Below are positions 44,806 to 56,420 of a DNA stretch of 64,000 nucleotides, one piece after another. The stretch comes from Gammaproteobacteria bacterium (GTDB taxonomy: Bacteria > Pseudomonadota > Gammaproteobacteria > Steroidobacterales > Rariloculaceae). A program made the translations under genes and the position numbers. The stretch's first letter is position 1. Each line of letters starts with the position of its first letter. The stretch lies in contig DASVDR010000005.1 in NCBI GenBank assembly GCA_036381015.1, positions 1 through 64,000 on the forward strand, given 5' to 3'. Under the pieces are notes generated by a model, which was not told the origin of the DNA, did not search any database, and was given only the letters and a program-made list of their open reading frames with translations.

Positions 44806-44922
44806 GGGACGCGTCTACGATGAGGCCTTTCGGAGGCACGCGGGAAGAGCATCCCTGCCGCTCGTCTGCGGCCCTCCCTGGCCGCAGACGGCCTCCGAAA
44901 GGCCTCATCGAAGACGCGTCCC
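44806..44922 (+). repeat. 117-bp palindromic element A, 3' of greA
   Basis: Outer arms of 32 nt (44806-44837 and 44891-44922) pair with a single mismatch. The 53-nt core (44838-44890) contains a small GGGA/TCCC hairpin. It also has a second, 11-bp hairpin (44863-44873 with 44880-44890, loop CTCCCT) that abuts the right arm, giving a predicted three-way junction. The core matches element B in reverse complement at 51 of 53 positions. No U-tract follows. It starts 45 nt after the greA stop. Confidence 0.85.
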
Positions 44923-45189
44923 CTCCGAGCACGGCAGATCGGTGAGGTGAGGGGCGGCTTCGGTAACGTCGCCGAGTTGCTTGCTGCGTTCGCTTCCGAT
45001 CGGAGCTGACCGCGATCCCGGAAAGACCCGCGCGTCGCTTAGTATGAAAGCGAGGATGCATTTGTGTCGGCGATCATTTGGGCGCCACCGCGCGGACTAT
45101 GGCGCGCAAGCGCCGCCATCGGTCTCGACGCGGTAACTACGGAGCGCGCAGCCAACGGATGAGGGCCTTCGGGCCCCGGTGCGGTGTCG
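44923..45189. other. Spacer between the two palindromic elements
   Basis: About 267 bp without a supportable gene. Short reading frames lack ribosome binding sites and recognisable motifs. I see no RNA gene or insertion sequence. The convergent greA and yhbY transcripts would meet here. Confidence 0.5.
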
Positions 45190-45306
45190 GGGACACGGCT
45201 TCGACCGTCTCTTTCAGAGGCCGTCTGCGGCCAGGGACGGCCGCAGACGAGCGGCAGGGACGCTCTTCCCGCGTGCCTCTGAAAGAGACGGTCGAAGCCG
45301 TGTCCC
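45190..45306 (-). repeat. 117-bp palindromic element B, 3' of yhbY
   Basis: Outer arms of 32 nt (45190-45221 and 45275-45306) are perfectly complementary. The 53-nt core (45222-45274) is the reverse complement of the element A core with two differences. The arms differ from those of A at ten positions, nine compensated on the opposite arm. Read on the minus strand it begins 64 nt after the yhbY stop, in the same sense as element A after greA. Confidence 0.85.
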
Positions 45307-45370
45307 GCTGCGGTGACGCATGAGGCGGTGACGTGAGGTGCCCGCGTGAGGCGCACGCGTGCCGCGGACT

Positions 45371-45667
45371 TCAGGAGTCGGGCAGACGGATGGACGACGG
45401 ATTGCCGGGGCGATAAAGCAAGGCGACGTGGCCGGCTTCCTTCACGAGGCAAGCGTCGGCGAGCGGAGCGAGCTCCTGGAACACTTTGGACCGGCGCTGC
45501 CGATCGCCGAACCGAACTCGGACCTTCACGAGCTCGTGGTCGGCCAGCGCTTTGTCGAGCTCCTTTCGCAGGGACTCGGTGACGCCGCCGGCGCCGACGT
45601 CGATGACCGGTGTCAGAGTATGACCGAGGATGCGCAGATAGTTGGACTGCTCTTCAGTGAGATGCAT
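45371..45667 (-). CDS. yhbY: CRM-domain RNA-binding protein YhbY
   Basis: This 98-aa protein starts MHLTEEQSNYLRILGHTLTP, followed by the CRM core VGAGGVTESLRKELDKALAD, LVKVRV and the C-terminal AGHVALLYR. YhbY associates with pre-50S ribosomal particles. It is divergent from rlmE, a 23S rRNA methyltransferase gene, which is the normal neighbour. Its 3' flank carries palindromic element B. Confidence 0.92.
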   Translation of the reverse strand: MHLTEEQSNYLRILGHTLTPVIDVGAGGVTESLRKELDKALADHELVKVRVRFGDRQRRSKVFQELAPLADACLVKEAGHVALLYRPGNPSSIRLPDS

Positions 45668-45720
45668 CCGCCTTATTGTTCTCGGCGCCGCCCTCTCCGG
45701 CATGGTCCGCGCAGCATACG

Positions 45721-46344
45721 ATGACTCGCCGCACGGGGTCCAGTAGCCGCTGGCTGCGCCGCCAGGAGCGCGATCCGTACGTCGGGCGCGCCGCTCGGGA
45801 GGGCTGGCGCTCGCGCGCCGTTTTCAAGCTCGAGGAGATTCAGGCGAAGGAGCGAATCCTGAAACCCGGGATGCGGTGCGTCGACCTCGGGTCGAGCCCC
45901 GGCGGCTGGAGCCAATTCGCCGCGAAGATCGTCGGTCCGCGCGGCCGCATCTGGGCCGTGGACGTGCTGCCGATGGATCCCGTGCCCGGCGTCGAGTTTC
46001 TTTGCGGCGACTTCACCGCGCCGGAGACGCTCGAGGCGCTCAGGGCCGCCATGGGCGGGGAGCGGGCGGATCTTGTAATGTGCGACATGTCCCCCAACAT
46101 CAGTGGAAACCGAGCCGTCGATCAACCGCGCAGCATCGGCCTGGCCGAGGAAGCGTTGTCGTTCGCGGCCGAAGTGCTCGCCCCGGGCGGCGCCTTTCTC
46201 GTCAAGCTGTTCCAGGGCGAGGGATTTCGGGAGCTCGTGGACCGTTTGCGCACCGAGTTTCAGACCGTTCGGCTCGTCAAGCCGAAGGCTTCGCGCCCGG
46301 AGAGTCGTGAGATCTACGTGCTGGCCAGAAACTATGGGATGTAG
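45721..46344 (+). CDS. rlmE: 23S rRNA 2'-O-methyltransferase RlmE (FtsJ/RrmJ)
   Basis: This 207-aa enzyme has the SAM-binding CVDLGSSPGGWSQFAAK, the motif DLVMCDMSPNISGNRAVDQP and FLVKLFQGEGF with the catalytic Lys. A conserved upstream Lys lies in RAVFKLEEIQ, and the K-D-K-E tetrad appears complete. RlmE methylates U2552 of 23S rRNA late in 50S assembly. It precedes ftsH, the classical pair. Confidence 0.95.
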   Translation: MTRRTGSSSRWLRRQERDPYVGRAAREGWRSRAVFKLEEIQAKERILKPGMRCVDLGSSPGGWSQFAAKIVGPRGRIWAVDVLPMDPVPGVEFLCGDFTAPETLEALRAAMGGERADLVMCDMSPNISGNRAVDQPRSIGLAEEALSFAAEVLAPGGAFLVKLFQGEGFRELVDRLRTEFQTVRLVKPKASRPESREIYVLARNYGM

Positions 46345-46400
46345 TACGGTCTAATGTGGACTCGGCGTGGGAACTCGGTTCCCCATCATGAGGTAACGTC

Positions 46401-48314
<1,914 letters not shown>

Positions 48315-48485
48315 GCGCCTACCCGGGGTCCGGCGGCCGCGAGCCGGCAAGGGGCGGTCACAACAACAACGGAGCGCCGCTCGAGCGCCGCACGAGATTC
48401 ACGGAGGAGCCCGCTGCCGGTTCGGCCGCGCCTGTCTTTGGAGCGCGAGACCGTCGCTATCGCGTGGGCGCAGAGGGAGGGTACG

Positions 48486-49823
48486 ATGGGGAGACGCTAC
48501 TTCGGCACCGACGGGATCCGCGGGGAGGTGGGTTCCACGCCGATGACGGTCGACTTCGCGCTCCGGCTCGCGAGCGCGGCGGCCCGCGTCCTCGCCCCGA
48601 ACGGCGGCCGCGTGCTGATCGGCAAGGATACGCGCGTCTCGGGCTACATGTTCGAGTCGGCGCTCGAGGCCGGCTTCGTCGCGTCTGGCGTCGACGTGCT
48701 CCTGACGGGCCCGCTGCCGACGCCCGCGATCGCGTTCCTCACGAAAAAGCTCGGCGCCGATTTCGGTATCGTGATCAGCGCCTCGCACAACCCGTACTAC
48801 GACAACGGCATCAAGTTCTTCGGCGCGGACGGCGAGAAGCTCTCGGACGCGCTCGAGGAAGCGATCGAGGCACGCCTCGACGAGGTGCCGATCACGCGGG
48901 AGTCCCGGCGGCTCGGCCGCGCCACGAAGGCCGCATCCGCGCGGGCCGACTACATGGACTTTCTGCAGAGCACGATTCCCGAGGGGATGACGCTCGAGGG
49001 ACTAAAGATCGTCGTCGATGCGTCTCACGGCGCGGGCTACAAGGTCGCGCCCCGTATCGTCGCCGACCTCGGCGCGGACGTCGTGCCGGTCGGCTGCTCG
49101 CCGAACGGGCGCAACATCAATGACGGATGCGGCTCCACGCGGCCGGACTTGCTGAAGCTCACGGTGGCCGGCGTCCGCGCGCACGTCGGGCTCGCGCTCG
49201 ACGGGGACGGCGACCGCGTCGTGATGGTCGACGAGCGCGGCAATCTCGTCGACGGCGACCAGCTTCTGTACATCCTGACGTGCGATCGCCTGGAGTCGGG
49301 CGGCCTGCGCGGCCCGGTGATCGGCACGGTCATGAGCAATTTGGGCCTCGAGCTTGCGCTGCGCGAGCGGGGCATCGAGTTCAAGCGCGCCAAGGTCGGG
49401 GACCGGCACGTGCTCGCCATGCTGAAGGAGCACGACGCCGTGCTCGGCGGGGAGACCTCCGGGCACGTGATCTGCCTCGACAAGACCACGACAGGCGACG
49501 GGCTCGTCACGGCGCTTCAGGTCCTCGCGGTCATGCGGCGGACCGGCAAGAGCTTGAGCGAGCTCGCTCGCGGGATGTCCCAGTTTCCGCAGAGCCTCGT
49601 GAACGTGCGCGTGCCGGCGCCCGCCGACCCGAACGGCGCCCCGGCCATCCGTGCGGCGGTCGAGGAGGCCGAGAGCGCGCTCGGCCAGCGGGGCCGCGTC
49701 GTGCTGCGTGCCTCGGGCACGGAGCCTGTCATCCGGGTCATGGTCGAAGGCGAGGACCGCGAAATGGTCCGCGCGCTCGCATCGCGCCTCGCCGACTCCG
49801 TCCGCGCCGCCTTTGGCGCCTGA
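48486..49823 (+). CDS. glmM: Phosphoglucosamine mutase
   Basis: This 445-aa enzyme converts glucosamine 6-phosphate to glucosamine 1-phosphate for peptidoglycan and LPS. It has FGTDGIRGEVG at the start, the phosphoserine loop ISASHNPYYDNGIKFF, metal-binding DGDGDR, the GGETSGHVI loop and RASGTEPVIRVMVEG at the C-terminus. GAGGGAGG precedes the ATG. It follows ftsH after 171 bp of sequence in which I see no gene. Confidence 0.97.
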   Translation: MGRRYFGTDGIRGEVGSTPMTVDFALRLASAAARVLAPNGGRVLIGKDTRVSGYMFESALEAGFVASGVDVLLTGPLPTPAIAFLTKKLGADFGIVISASHNPYYDNGIKFFGADGEKLSDALEEAIEARLDEVPITRESRRLGRATKAASARADYMDFLQSTIPEGMTLEGLKIVVDASHGAGYKVAPRIVADLGADVVPVGCSPNGRNINDGCGSTRPDLLKLTVAGVRAHVGLALDGDGDRVVMVDERGNLVDGDQLLYILTCDRLESGGLRGPVIGTVMSNLGLELALRERGIEFKRAKVGDRHVLAMLKEHDAVLGGETSGHVICLDKTTTGDGLVTALQVLAVMRRTGKSLSELARGMSQFPQSLVNVRVPAPADPNGAPAIRAAVEEAESALGQRGRVVLRASGTEPVIRVMVEGEDREMVRALASRLADSVRAAFGA

Positions 49824-49936
49824 CGCGCGTGCATTCGGTGCCGGTGATGCACTCCGCGCCCCGCACATGTTGATTCCCCCGTCCCCGGCCCTTAAGCTCT
49901 CGGGCCCTCGATGAGTCCCGGGCAAAGGCAAACGGC

Positions 49937-50731
49937 ATGAGCGCCGCTCCGCGAGCGTCGGCCGCGCGGACAAAGCTGGTCGCCGGCAACTGGAAGATGA
50001 ACGGCTCGCTCGAGGCGAGCGGGGCGCTCGTCGCCGCGCTGCGGGACGGCATCGGCGAGGGCCGCGGCGCGCGAATGCTGCTCTGCCCGCCATACCCTTA
50101 TTTGAAAAGCGTCGCGGACTGGCTGCGCGGTACCGATATTCTGCTCGGGGCGCAGGACGTCTCCACACGCATCGGCAGCGGCGCGTTCACGGGCGAGGTC
50201 GCGGGCGCGATGCTCGCCGACGTCGGCGCGCAGTATGCGATCGTCGGCCACTCGGAGCGCCGCACGCTGTTCGGGGACACCGACGAGGTCGTCGCGCTGA
50301 AGTTCCAGGCCGCGCAGACCGCCGGTCTCGTGCCGATCCTCTGCGTCGGCGAGACGCTCGAGGAGCGCGAGAGCGGCCGAACCGAAGCCGTCGTCGAGCG
50401 TCAAATCGGCGCGGTGCTCGGCGCGGCCGGAGTTGCGGCGTTCGCGAACGCGGCCGTCGCGTACGAGCCGGTATGGGCGATCGGCACAGGCCGCACGGCC
50501 ACGCCCGCGCAGGCGCAGGAGGTGCACGCGCGGATTCGGGCGATGATCGCCGCGCAGGATGGTACAATTGCCGCCGGCCTCCCCATCCTGTACGGCGGCA
50601 GCGTCAAGGGCGCGAATGCGGCCGAGCTGTTCGCGATGGATGACGTGGACGGCGGTCTCGTAGGCGGCGCGTCGCTCGAAGCGTCCGAGTTTCTGAGTAT
50701 CTTTCGCGCGGCCTCTCAATCGACGGCATAA
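49937..50731 (+). CDS. tpiA: Triosephosphate isomerase
   Basis: This 264-aa glycolytic TIM-barrel enzyme has the active-site Lys in LVAGNWKMNGS, His in AIVGHSERR, Glu in AYEPVWAIGTG and the phosphate loop LYGGSVKGANA. About ten extra residues (MSAAPRASAA) precede the normal start; no better ATG lies after them. It forms the usual tpiA-secG pair. Confidence 0.97.
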   Translation: MSAAPRASAARTKLVAGNWKMNGSLEASGALVAALRDGIGEGRGARMLLCPPYPYLKSVADWLRGTDILLGAQDVSTRIGSGAFTGEVAGAMLADVGAQYAIVGHSERRTLFGDTDEVVALKFQAAQTAGLVPILCVGETLEERESGRTEAVVERQIGAVLGAAGVAAFANAAVAYEPVWAIGTGRTATPAQAQEVHARIRAMIAAQDGTIAAGLPILYGGSVKGANAAELFAMDDVDGGLVGGASLEASEFLSIFRAASQSTA

Positions 50732-50762
50732 CTACGGGCTGTGGGACCGGAAACCGACTGAA

Positions 50763-51188
50763 ATGCTGCATACCATCCTGCTGAGCCTGCATCTGCTGGC
50801 ATGCCTGTTCATCGTGGCTCTCGTGCTGCTCCAGCGCGGCAAGGGGGCTGAGGCGGGCACCGGCTTCGGGGCGGGCGCATCGGGCACGGTGTTCGGCGCG
50901 CGCGGGTCGGCGAGCTTCCTCTCCCGAGCCACGGCCGCCCTGGCGACGACGTTTTTTGCCACCAGCCTCGCCCTAGCGTTCCTCGGGCAGGACCAGACGG
51001 CGCCCGAGAGCTTGCTCGAGCGCGCGGCGCCGACCGAACAGCAGCCTCAGGCGGCGCCGCCGCCGGCGGAAGAGGACATCGACCGGCCGCCGCCGCTGCC
51101 TTCGGACGATTCGCAGCCGTCCGACCTGCCGGAGATCGACTCGGGTGAGGGTGAGCCGGCCCCGGCGACCGAAGCGCCGAACGATTGA
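50763..51188 (+). CDS. secG: Protein-export membrane protein SecG
   Basis: This 141-aa SecYEG accessory subunit has two membrane helices (about 3-24 and 54-74) flanking the conserved RGKGAEAGTGFGAGASGTVFG segment. The C-terminal tail from about residue 80 is long, acidic and Pro-rich (PPPAEEDIDRPPPLP), which is common in this lineage. It ends seven bases before tRNA-Leu. Confidence 0.94.
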   Translation: MLHTILLSLHLLACLFIVALVLLQRGKGAEAGTGFGAGASGTVFGARGSASFLSRATAALATTFFATSLALAFLGQDQTAPESLLERAAPTEQQPQAAPPPAEEDIDRPPPLPSDDSQPSDLPEIDSGEGEPAPATEAPND

Positions 51189-51195
51189 TTCGATT

Positions 51196-51280
51196 GCGGA
51201 TGTGGTGGAACTGGTAGACACGCTGTCTTGAGGGGGCAGTGGCGCAAGCCGTGTCGGTTCGAGTCCGACCATCCGCACCA
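51196..51280 (+). tRNA. tRNA-Leu (GAG)
   Basis: An 85-nt cloverleaf with encoded CCA. The acceptor stem GCGGATG pairs with CATCCGC. The anticodon stem CTGTC/GGCAG carries loop TTGAGGG with anticodon GAG. There is a long variable arm typical of class II tRNAs and a T arm around GGTTCGAGTCC. It lies only seven bases after secG, so part of it may come from processing of the secG transcript. Confidence 0.95.
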
Positions 51281-51304
51281 CCGAATCAGGCACACCAAAC
51301 GGAA

Positions 51305-51333
51305 CTGACCCGGGCCGAGCGAGTTGATACAAT
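51305..51333 (+). promoter_or_regulatory. Probable sigma70 promoter of the nuo operon
   Basis: CTGACC (51305-51310) and TACAAT (51328-51333) are separated by 17 bp. Transcription would begin near 51340 and give a nuoA leader of about 100 nt that contains hairpins. Confidence 0.55.
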
Positions 51334-51340
51334 TCGCGCC

Positions 51341-51396
51341 GGCTGACCGGGAGCGGTCAGCCTCGCACGGCCGGTCGTCGAGCGGCCGATTTTTTT
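51341..51396 (+). terminator. Hairpin pair with U-tract in the nuo leader (terminator or attenuator)
   Basis: Hairpin 1 pairs GGCTGACC (51341-51348) with 51355-51362. Hairpin 2 pairs CGGCCG (51368-51373) with 51383-51388 across nine bases and is followed by A then T7 (51390-51396), an intrinsic-terminator shape. It may simply end secG/tRNA-Leu transcripts, or it may attenuate nuo. A further GC hairpin (about 51404-51422) and another T-run lie directly before nuoA. Confidence 0.55.
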
Positions 51397-51438
51397 ATTC
51401 CGGCCGAGGCCCGCCTCTGTCGGGGCATTTTTTTGCGG

Positions 51439-51798
51439 ATGATGCTTGCGAATTACCTACCGGTACTGATCTTTCTGGTGGTGGCCGGCGTATTCGGCGC
51501 GGTGTTGCTCTTCCTCGGCTTCGCGTTCGGCCGCGGACGCAAGGATGCGGAGAAGCTTTCGGCGTACGAATGCGGCTTCGATCCGTTCGAGGACACGCGC
51601 ATGCGGTTCGATGTCCGCTACTACCTCGTCGCGATCCTGTTCATCATCTTCGATCTCGAGATCGCCTTCCTCTTTCCGTGGGCCGTGTCGCTGGATGCGA
51701 TCGGCGGCTTCGGCCTCGCGGCGATGGGCGTGTTCCTGGCCCTTCTCGTCGTCGGCTTCATTTACGAATGGAAGAAGGGGGCGTTGGAATGGGATTGA
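51439..51798 (+). CDS. nuoA: NADH-quinone oxidoreductase subunit A
   Basis: This 119-aa membrane subunit has three transmembrane helices. Its conserved loop [15 protein letters not shown] contains the Cys near the quinone site, followed by [20 protein letters not shown]. It is the first gene of the complex I operon. The start is ATG at 51439 or 51442; no strong ribosome binding site is seen because a T-run precedes it. It overlaps nuoB by 10 bp. Confidence 0.94.
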   Translation: MMLANYLPVLIFLVVAGVFGAVLLFLGFAFGRGRKDAEKLSAYECGFDPFEDTRMRFDVRYYLVAILFIIFDLEIAFLFPWAVSLDAIGGFGLAAMGVFLALLVVGFIYEWKKGALEWD

Positions 51799-52316
51799 GT
51801 CAGGAGGCCGCGCGCACGGCGCTGAACAGGGAGCTTCCGTTCGACGCGCCGGAGGTGATGCACCGCGGCTTCGTGGTCACGAAAGTCGACAACTTGATCA
51901 ATTGGGCGCGCACCGGCTCCCTCTGGCCCGTCACTTTCGGGCTGGCGTGCTGCGCGGTCGAGATGATGCACGCGGGGGCCGCGCGCTACGATCTCGATCG
52001 CTTCGGCGTGATCTTCCGCCCGAGCCCGCGCCAGTCCGACGTGATGATCGTGGCGGGCACACTGGTGAACAAGATGGCGCCCGCGCTGCGCAAGGTTTAC
52101 GACCAGATGGCGGAGCCCCGTTGGGTGATCTCCATGGGCTCCTGCGCGAACGGCGGCGGCTACTACCACTACTCGTACTCGGTGGTCAGAGGCTGCGACC
52201 GCATCGTGCCGGTCGACGTCTACGTCCCCGGCTGTCCTCCGACAGCCGAAGCGCTGCTGTTCGGAATCATCCAGCTGCAGCAAAAGATCCGACGCACACA
52301 CACGATTGCCCGCTAG
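51789..52316 (+). CDS. nuoB: NADH-quinone oxidoreductase subunit B
   Basis: This 175-aa peripheral subunit carries the terminal N2 cluster. The tandem cysteines of [11 protein letters not shown], the Cys of [12 protein letters not shown] and that of [13 protein letters not shown] are all present. It passes electrons to quinone. The ATG lies inside nuoA, so translation is coupled. Confidence 0.96.
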   Translation: MGLSQEAARTALNRELPFDAPEVMHRGFVVTKVDNLINWARTGSLWPVTFGLACCAVEMMHAGAARYDLDRFGVIFRPSPRQSDVMIVAGTLVNKMAPALRKVYDQMAEPRWVISMGSCANGGGYYHYSYSVVRGCDRIVPVDVYVPGCPPTAEALLFGIIQLQQKIRRTHTIAR

Positions 52317-52398
52317 AGGCAGTCCCCGAGCGAAGGTCGAACGTGGAATCGTTCGATCCACCCGGTTGCGCGGATACGAGCAACGAAAGAAAAGGGAA

Positions 52399-53139
52399 AT
52401 GCGAATCGAAGAGCTGACGCCGAGAATGAGCCGACTGGCCGAAGCGCTGGAAGCGCGTCTCGCCGGTCGCGTGCAGCGGTTGTCGCCGGGCCTGAATGCC
52501 GGGCAGCTCGCGTACGAGGTCGAGCCGGAGTCCCTGCTCGACGTATGCCGGGTGCTCCGGGACGAAGAGCCGTTCCGCTTCGAGATGTTGATGGACATCG
52601 CCGGCGTCGACTACCTGGTTTACGGCCGCGACGAGTGGCAGACGGCGAGCGCGACAGGCACCGGCTTCAGCCGCGGCGTGTTCCGCCGCGACGGCGTTCC
52701 CGCCGAGAGTGACGATCACGACGCCACGACGTACCGGCCCAAGCGCCGCTTCGCCGTCGTCTATCAGCTCTTGTCGATCACGCACAACCAGCGACTCCGC
52801 CTGCGCACGTTCTGCGCCGACGACGAGCAGCCGCTCGTGGATTCGGTCACCGGCATCTGGAGCTCGGCGGATTGGTACGAGCGCGAGGCCTTCGATCTCT
52901 ACGGCATTCTCTTCCGCGGACATCCGGACCTCCGGCGCATTCTCACGGACTACGGCTTCATCGGGCATCCGTTCCGCAAGGATTTCCCCCTCGTCGGCAA
53001 CGTCGAGATGCGTTACGACCCCGAGAAGGGCCGCGTCGTGTACGAGCCGGTGAGCATCGAGCCGCGAACGCTCGTGCCGAAGGTCATCCGGGATGATCAC
53101 CGCTACGAGCCGGAGCTCAAGGACGCGAGCGATGCCTGA
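52399..53139 (+). CDS. nuoC: NADH-quinone oxidoreductase subunit C
   Basis: This 246-aa subunit of the 30-kDa family has [13 protein letters not shown], then the signature [20 protein letters not shown] and [21 protein letters not shown] less conserved insertion ([18 protein letters not shown]) lies about residues 79-96. It is separate from nuoD, unlike the fused E. coli NuoCD. It overlaps nuoD by eight bases. Confidence 0.95.
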   Translation: MRIEELTPRMSRLAEALEARLAGRVQRLSPGLNAGQLAYEVEPESLLDVCRVLRDEEPFRFEMLMDIAGVDYLVYGRDEWQTASATGTGFSRGVFRRDGVPAESDDHDATTYRPKRRFAVVYQLLSITHNQRLRLRTFCADDEQPLVDSVTGIWSSADWYEREAFDLYGILFRGHPDLRRILTDYGFIGHPFRKDFPLVGNVEMRYDPEKGRVVYEPVSIEPRTLVPKVIRDDHRYEPELKDASDA

Positions 53140-54385
53140 GATACAAAACTTCACGGTCAATTTCGGCCCCCAGCATCCCGCCGCACACGGCGTGCTGCGC
53201 CTCGTGCTCGAGATGGAGGGCGAGGTCATCCACAAGGCGGACCCCCATATCGGTCTGCTGCACCGCGCCACCGAAAAGCTCGCCGAGTCGAAGCCGTACA
53301 ACCAGTCGATCGGCTACATGGACCGGCTCGATTACGTCTCGATGATGTGCAACGAGCACGGCTACGTGCTCGCGATCGAGAAGCTGCTCGGAATCGTACC
53401 TCCGATCCGCGCGCAGTACATCCGCGTGATGTTCGACGAGATCACGCGCATCCTGAATCACCTGATGTGGCTCGGCGCACACGGCCTCGACATCGGCGCG
53501 ATGACGATGTTTCTCTACTGCTTCCGCGAGCGCGAGGATTTGATGGACTGCTACGAGGCGGTGTCCGGCACGCGGATGCACGCCACGTACTACCGCCCGG
53601 GCGGCGTCTACCGCGACCTTCCGGACAAGATGCCGCAGTACGAGCCGTCGCCGTATCGCACGGAGAAGGAGCTGAAGGCGATGAACGAGGCGAGGAGCGG
53701 GTCGCTCCTCGACTTCATCGACGATTTCGTCGCGCGCTTCCCGGCCCGCATCGACGAATACGAGGTTCTCCTCACGGACAACCGCATCTGGAAGCAGCGC
53801 ACCGTGAACATCGGCGTCGTCTCGCCGGAACGGGCGATGCAGCTCGGCTTCTCGGGGCCGATGCTGCGGGGCTCCGGCATCGTCTGGGATCTGCGCAAGC
53901 AGCAGCCGTACGAGGTCTACGACCGCCTCGACTTCGACATTCCCGTCGGCGTGAACGGCGACTGCTACGACCGCTACCTGGTGCGCGTGGAGGAGATGCG
54001 CCAATCCACGAGGATCATCAAGCAGTGCGTGGACTGGCTGCGGGCGAACCCGGGGCCCGTGATGATCGAAGACCGCAAGGTGGCGCCGCCGCGCCGGATC
54101 GAGATGAAGGACGACATGGAGTCGCTCATTCATCACTTCAAGCTCTTCACCGAGGGTTACACGGTTCCGGAGGGTGAGGTATACGCGGCAGTGGAGGCGC
54201 CGAAAGGCGAGTTCGGCGTGTATCTCCTCTCGGACGGGGCGAACAAGCCTTACCGCGTGAAGGTCCGGGCACCGGGGTTCGCTCACCTCGCGGCGATGAA
54301 CGAGATGGTGCAAGGGCACATGCTCGCGGACGTCGTCGCCGTGATCGGCACGCAAGACATCGTTTTCGGGGAGATCGACCGATGA
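53132..54385 (+). CDS. nuoD: NADH-quinone oxidoreductase subunit D
   Basis: This 417-aa 49-kDa subunit helps form the quinone pocket. Conserved segments include [30 protein letters not shown], the GLDIGAMT segment and [17 protein letters not shown]. It ends in the canonical GEIDR and overlaps nuoE by four bases (ATGA). Confidence 0.97.
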   Translation: MPEIQNFTVNFGPQHPAAHGVLRLVLEMEGEVIHKADPHIGLLHRATEKLAESKPYNQSIGYMDRLDYVSMMCNEHGYVLAIEKLLGIVPPIRAQYIRVMFDEITRILNHLMWLGAHGLDIGAMTMFLYCFREREDLMDCYEAVSGTRMHATYYRPGGVYRDLPDKMPQYEPSPYRTEKELKAMNEARSGSLLDFIDDFVARFPARIDEYEVLLTDNRIWKQRTVNIGVVSPERAMQLGFSGPMLRGSGIVWDLRKQQPYEVYDRLDFDIPVGVNGDCYDRYLVRVEEMRQSTRIIKQCVDWLRANPGPVMIEDRKVAPPRRIEMKDDMESLIHHFKLFTEGYTVPEGEVYAAVEAPKGEFGVYLLSDGANKPYRVKVRAPGFAHLAAMNEMVQGHMLADVVAVIGTQDIVFGEIDR

Positions 54386-54984
54386 ACGACCGCCACTCGA
54401 ACGCGGGGCGCGCCGACGCGCTGCCGGAGGCCGAGGAAGAGTCGGGCGCGGAGGTGACGACGATGCCCCGGCCGGCTGCGGCCCCGGCAGCCGCCGCAGG
54501 CCCGGCTCGGCTCTCCGAGCACGTTCGCGCCGAGATCGACCGCTGGGTTGCGAAGTTTCCGGAGGGCCGTCAGCGCTCCGCCGTGATCGCGGCGCTCCAT
54601 GCCGTCCAGCACGAGAACGGCGGCTACCTCACGCAGCCGCTGATGGACGCCGTAGCCGAGTACCTGAAGCTTCCGCCCATTCAGGTGTACGAGGTCGCGT
54701 CGTTCTATTCGATGTTCGAGACGAAGCCTGTCGGCCGCCACCACATCTCGGTGTGCACGAACATCTCGTGCATGCTCCGCGGCTCCGACGAGATCGTTGC
54801 GCACATCGAGCGCAAGCTCGGCATCAAGACCGGGGAGAGCACGCCGGACGGCAAGTTCTACCTCAAGCGCGAGGAGGAGTGCCTCGCGGCGTGCGTCGGC
54901 GCGCCGATGATGATGGTCGATCACGTGTACTACGAGCATCTCACGCCGGAGAAGGTGGACGAGGTGCTGGACGCGCTGAAATGA
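54382..54984 (+). CDS. nuoE: NADH-quinone oxidoreductase subunit E
   Basis: This 200-aa thioredoxin-like subunit has the [2Fe-2S] N1a cluster ligands in VCTNISCML and [12 protein letters not shown]. The first about 45 residues are an Ala/Pro/Glu-rich extension not typical of the family (usually about 160 aa). A MPRP start at residue 28 would be an alternative but leaves part of the extension. A palindrome cluster follows directly. Confidence 0.93.
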   Translation: MNDRHSNAGRADALPEAEEESGAEVTTMPRPAAAPAAAAGPARLSEHVRAEIDRWVAKFPEGRQRSAVIAALHAVQHENGGYLTQPLMDAVAEYLKLPPIQVYEVASFYSMFETKPVGRHHISVCTNISCMLRGSDEIVAHIERKLGIKTGESTPDGKFYLKREEECLAACVGAPMMMVDHVYYEHLTPEKVDEVLDALK

Positions 54985-55000
54985 CGAGAAGAATGACGAC

Positions 55001-55067
55001 AAAAAAGGTGTCAGACACCTTTTTCCGAGAAAAGGTGTCTGACACCTTTTTTGACAACACCTTTTTC
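55001..55067 (+). repeat. Palindromic repeat cluster, copy 3 (two full copies plus a half) between nuoE and nuoF
   Basis: GGTGTCAGACACC and GGTGTCTGACACC stand in tandem, each with A-runs before and T-runs after (55001-55025 and 55030-55052). A third half, ACACCTTTTTCGG, ends at 55067. They fill nearly all of the 97-bp gap in an otherwise tightly packed operon. Confidence 0.8.
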
Positions 55068-55081
55068 GGCGGGGCCGTAGC

Positions 55082-56380
<1,299 letters not shown>

Positions 56381-56420
56381 GCACGATGTTCCGCAGCGCA
56401 AGCCGCGATTACGGACGAAC

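Noticed and set aside
44806-45306. Reading the twin palindromes as a CRISPR array or integron attC sites
   Set aside because: There are only two units, in inverted orientation, with no regular spacers, no cas or intI genes and no attC-type core ends.
45676-45720. An extended N-terminus of rlmE
   Set aside because: The extra residues lack similarity, and the ATG at 45721 gives the normal family length.
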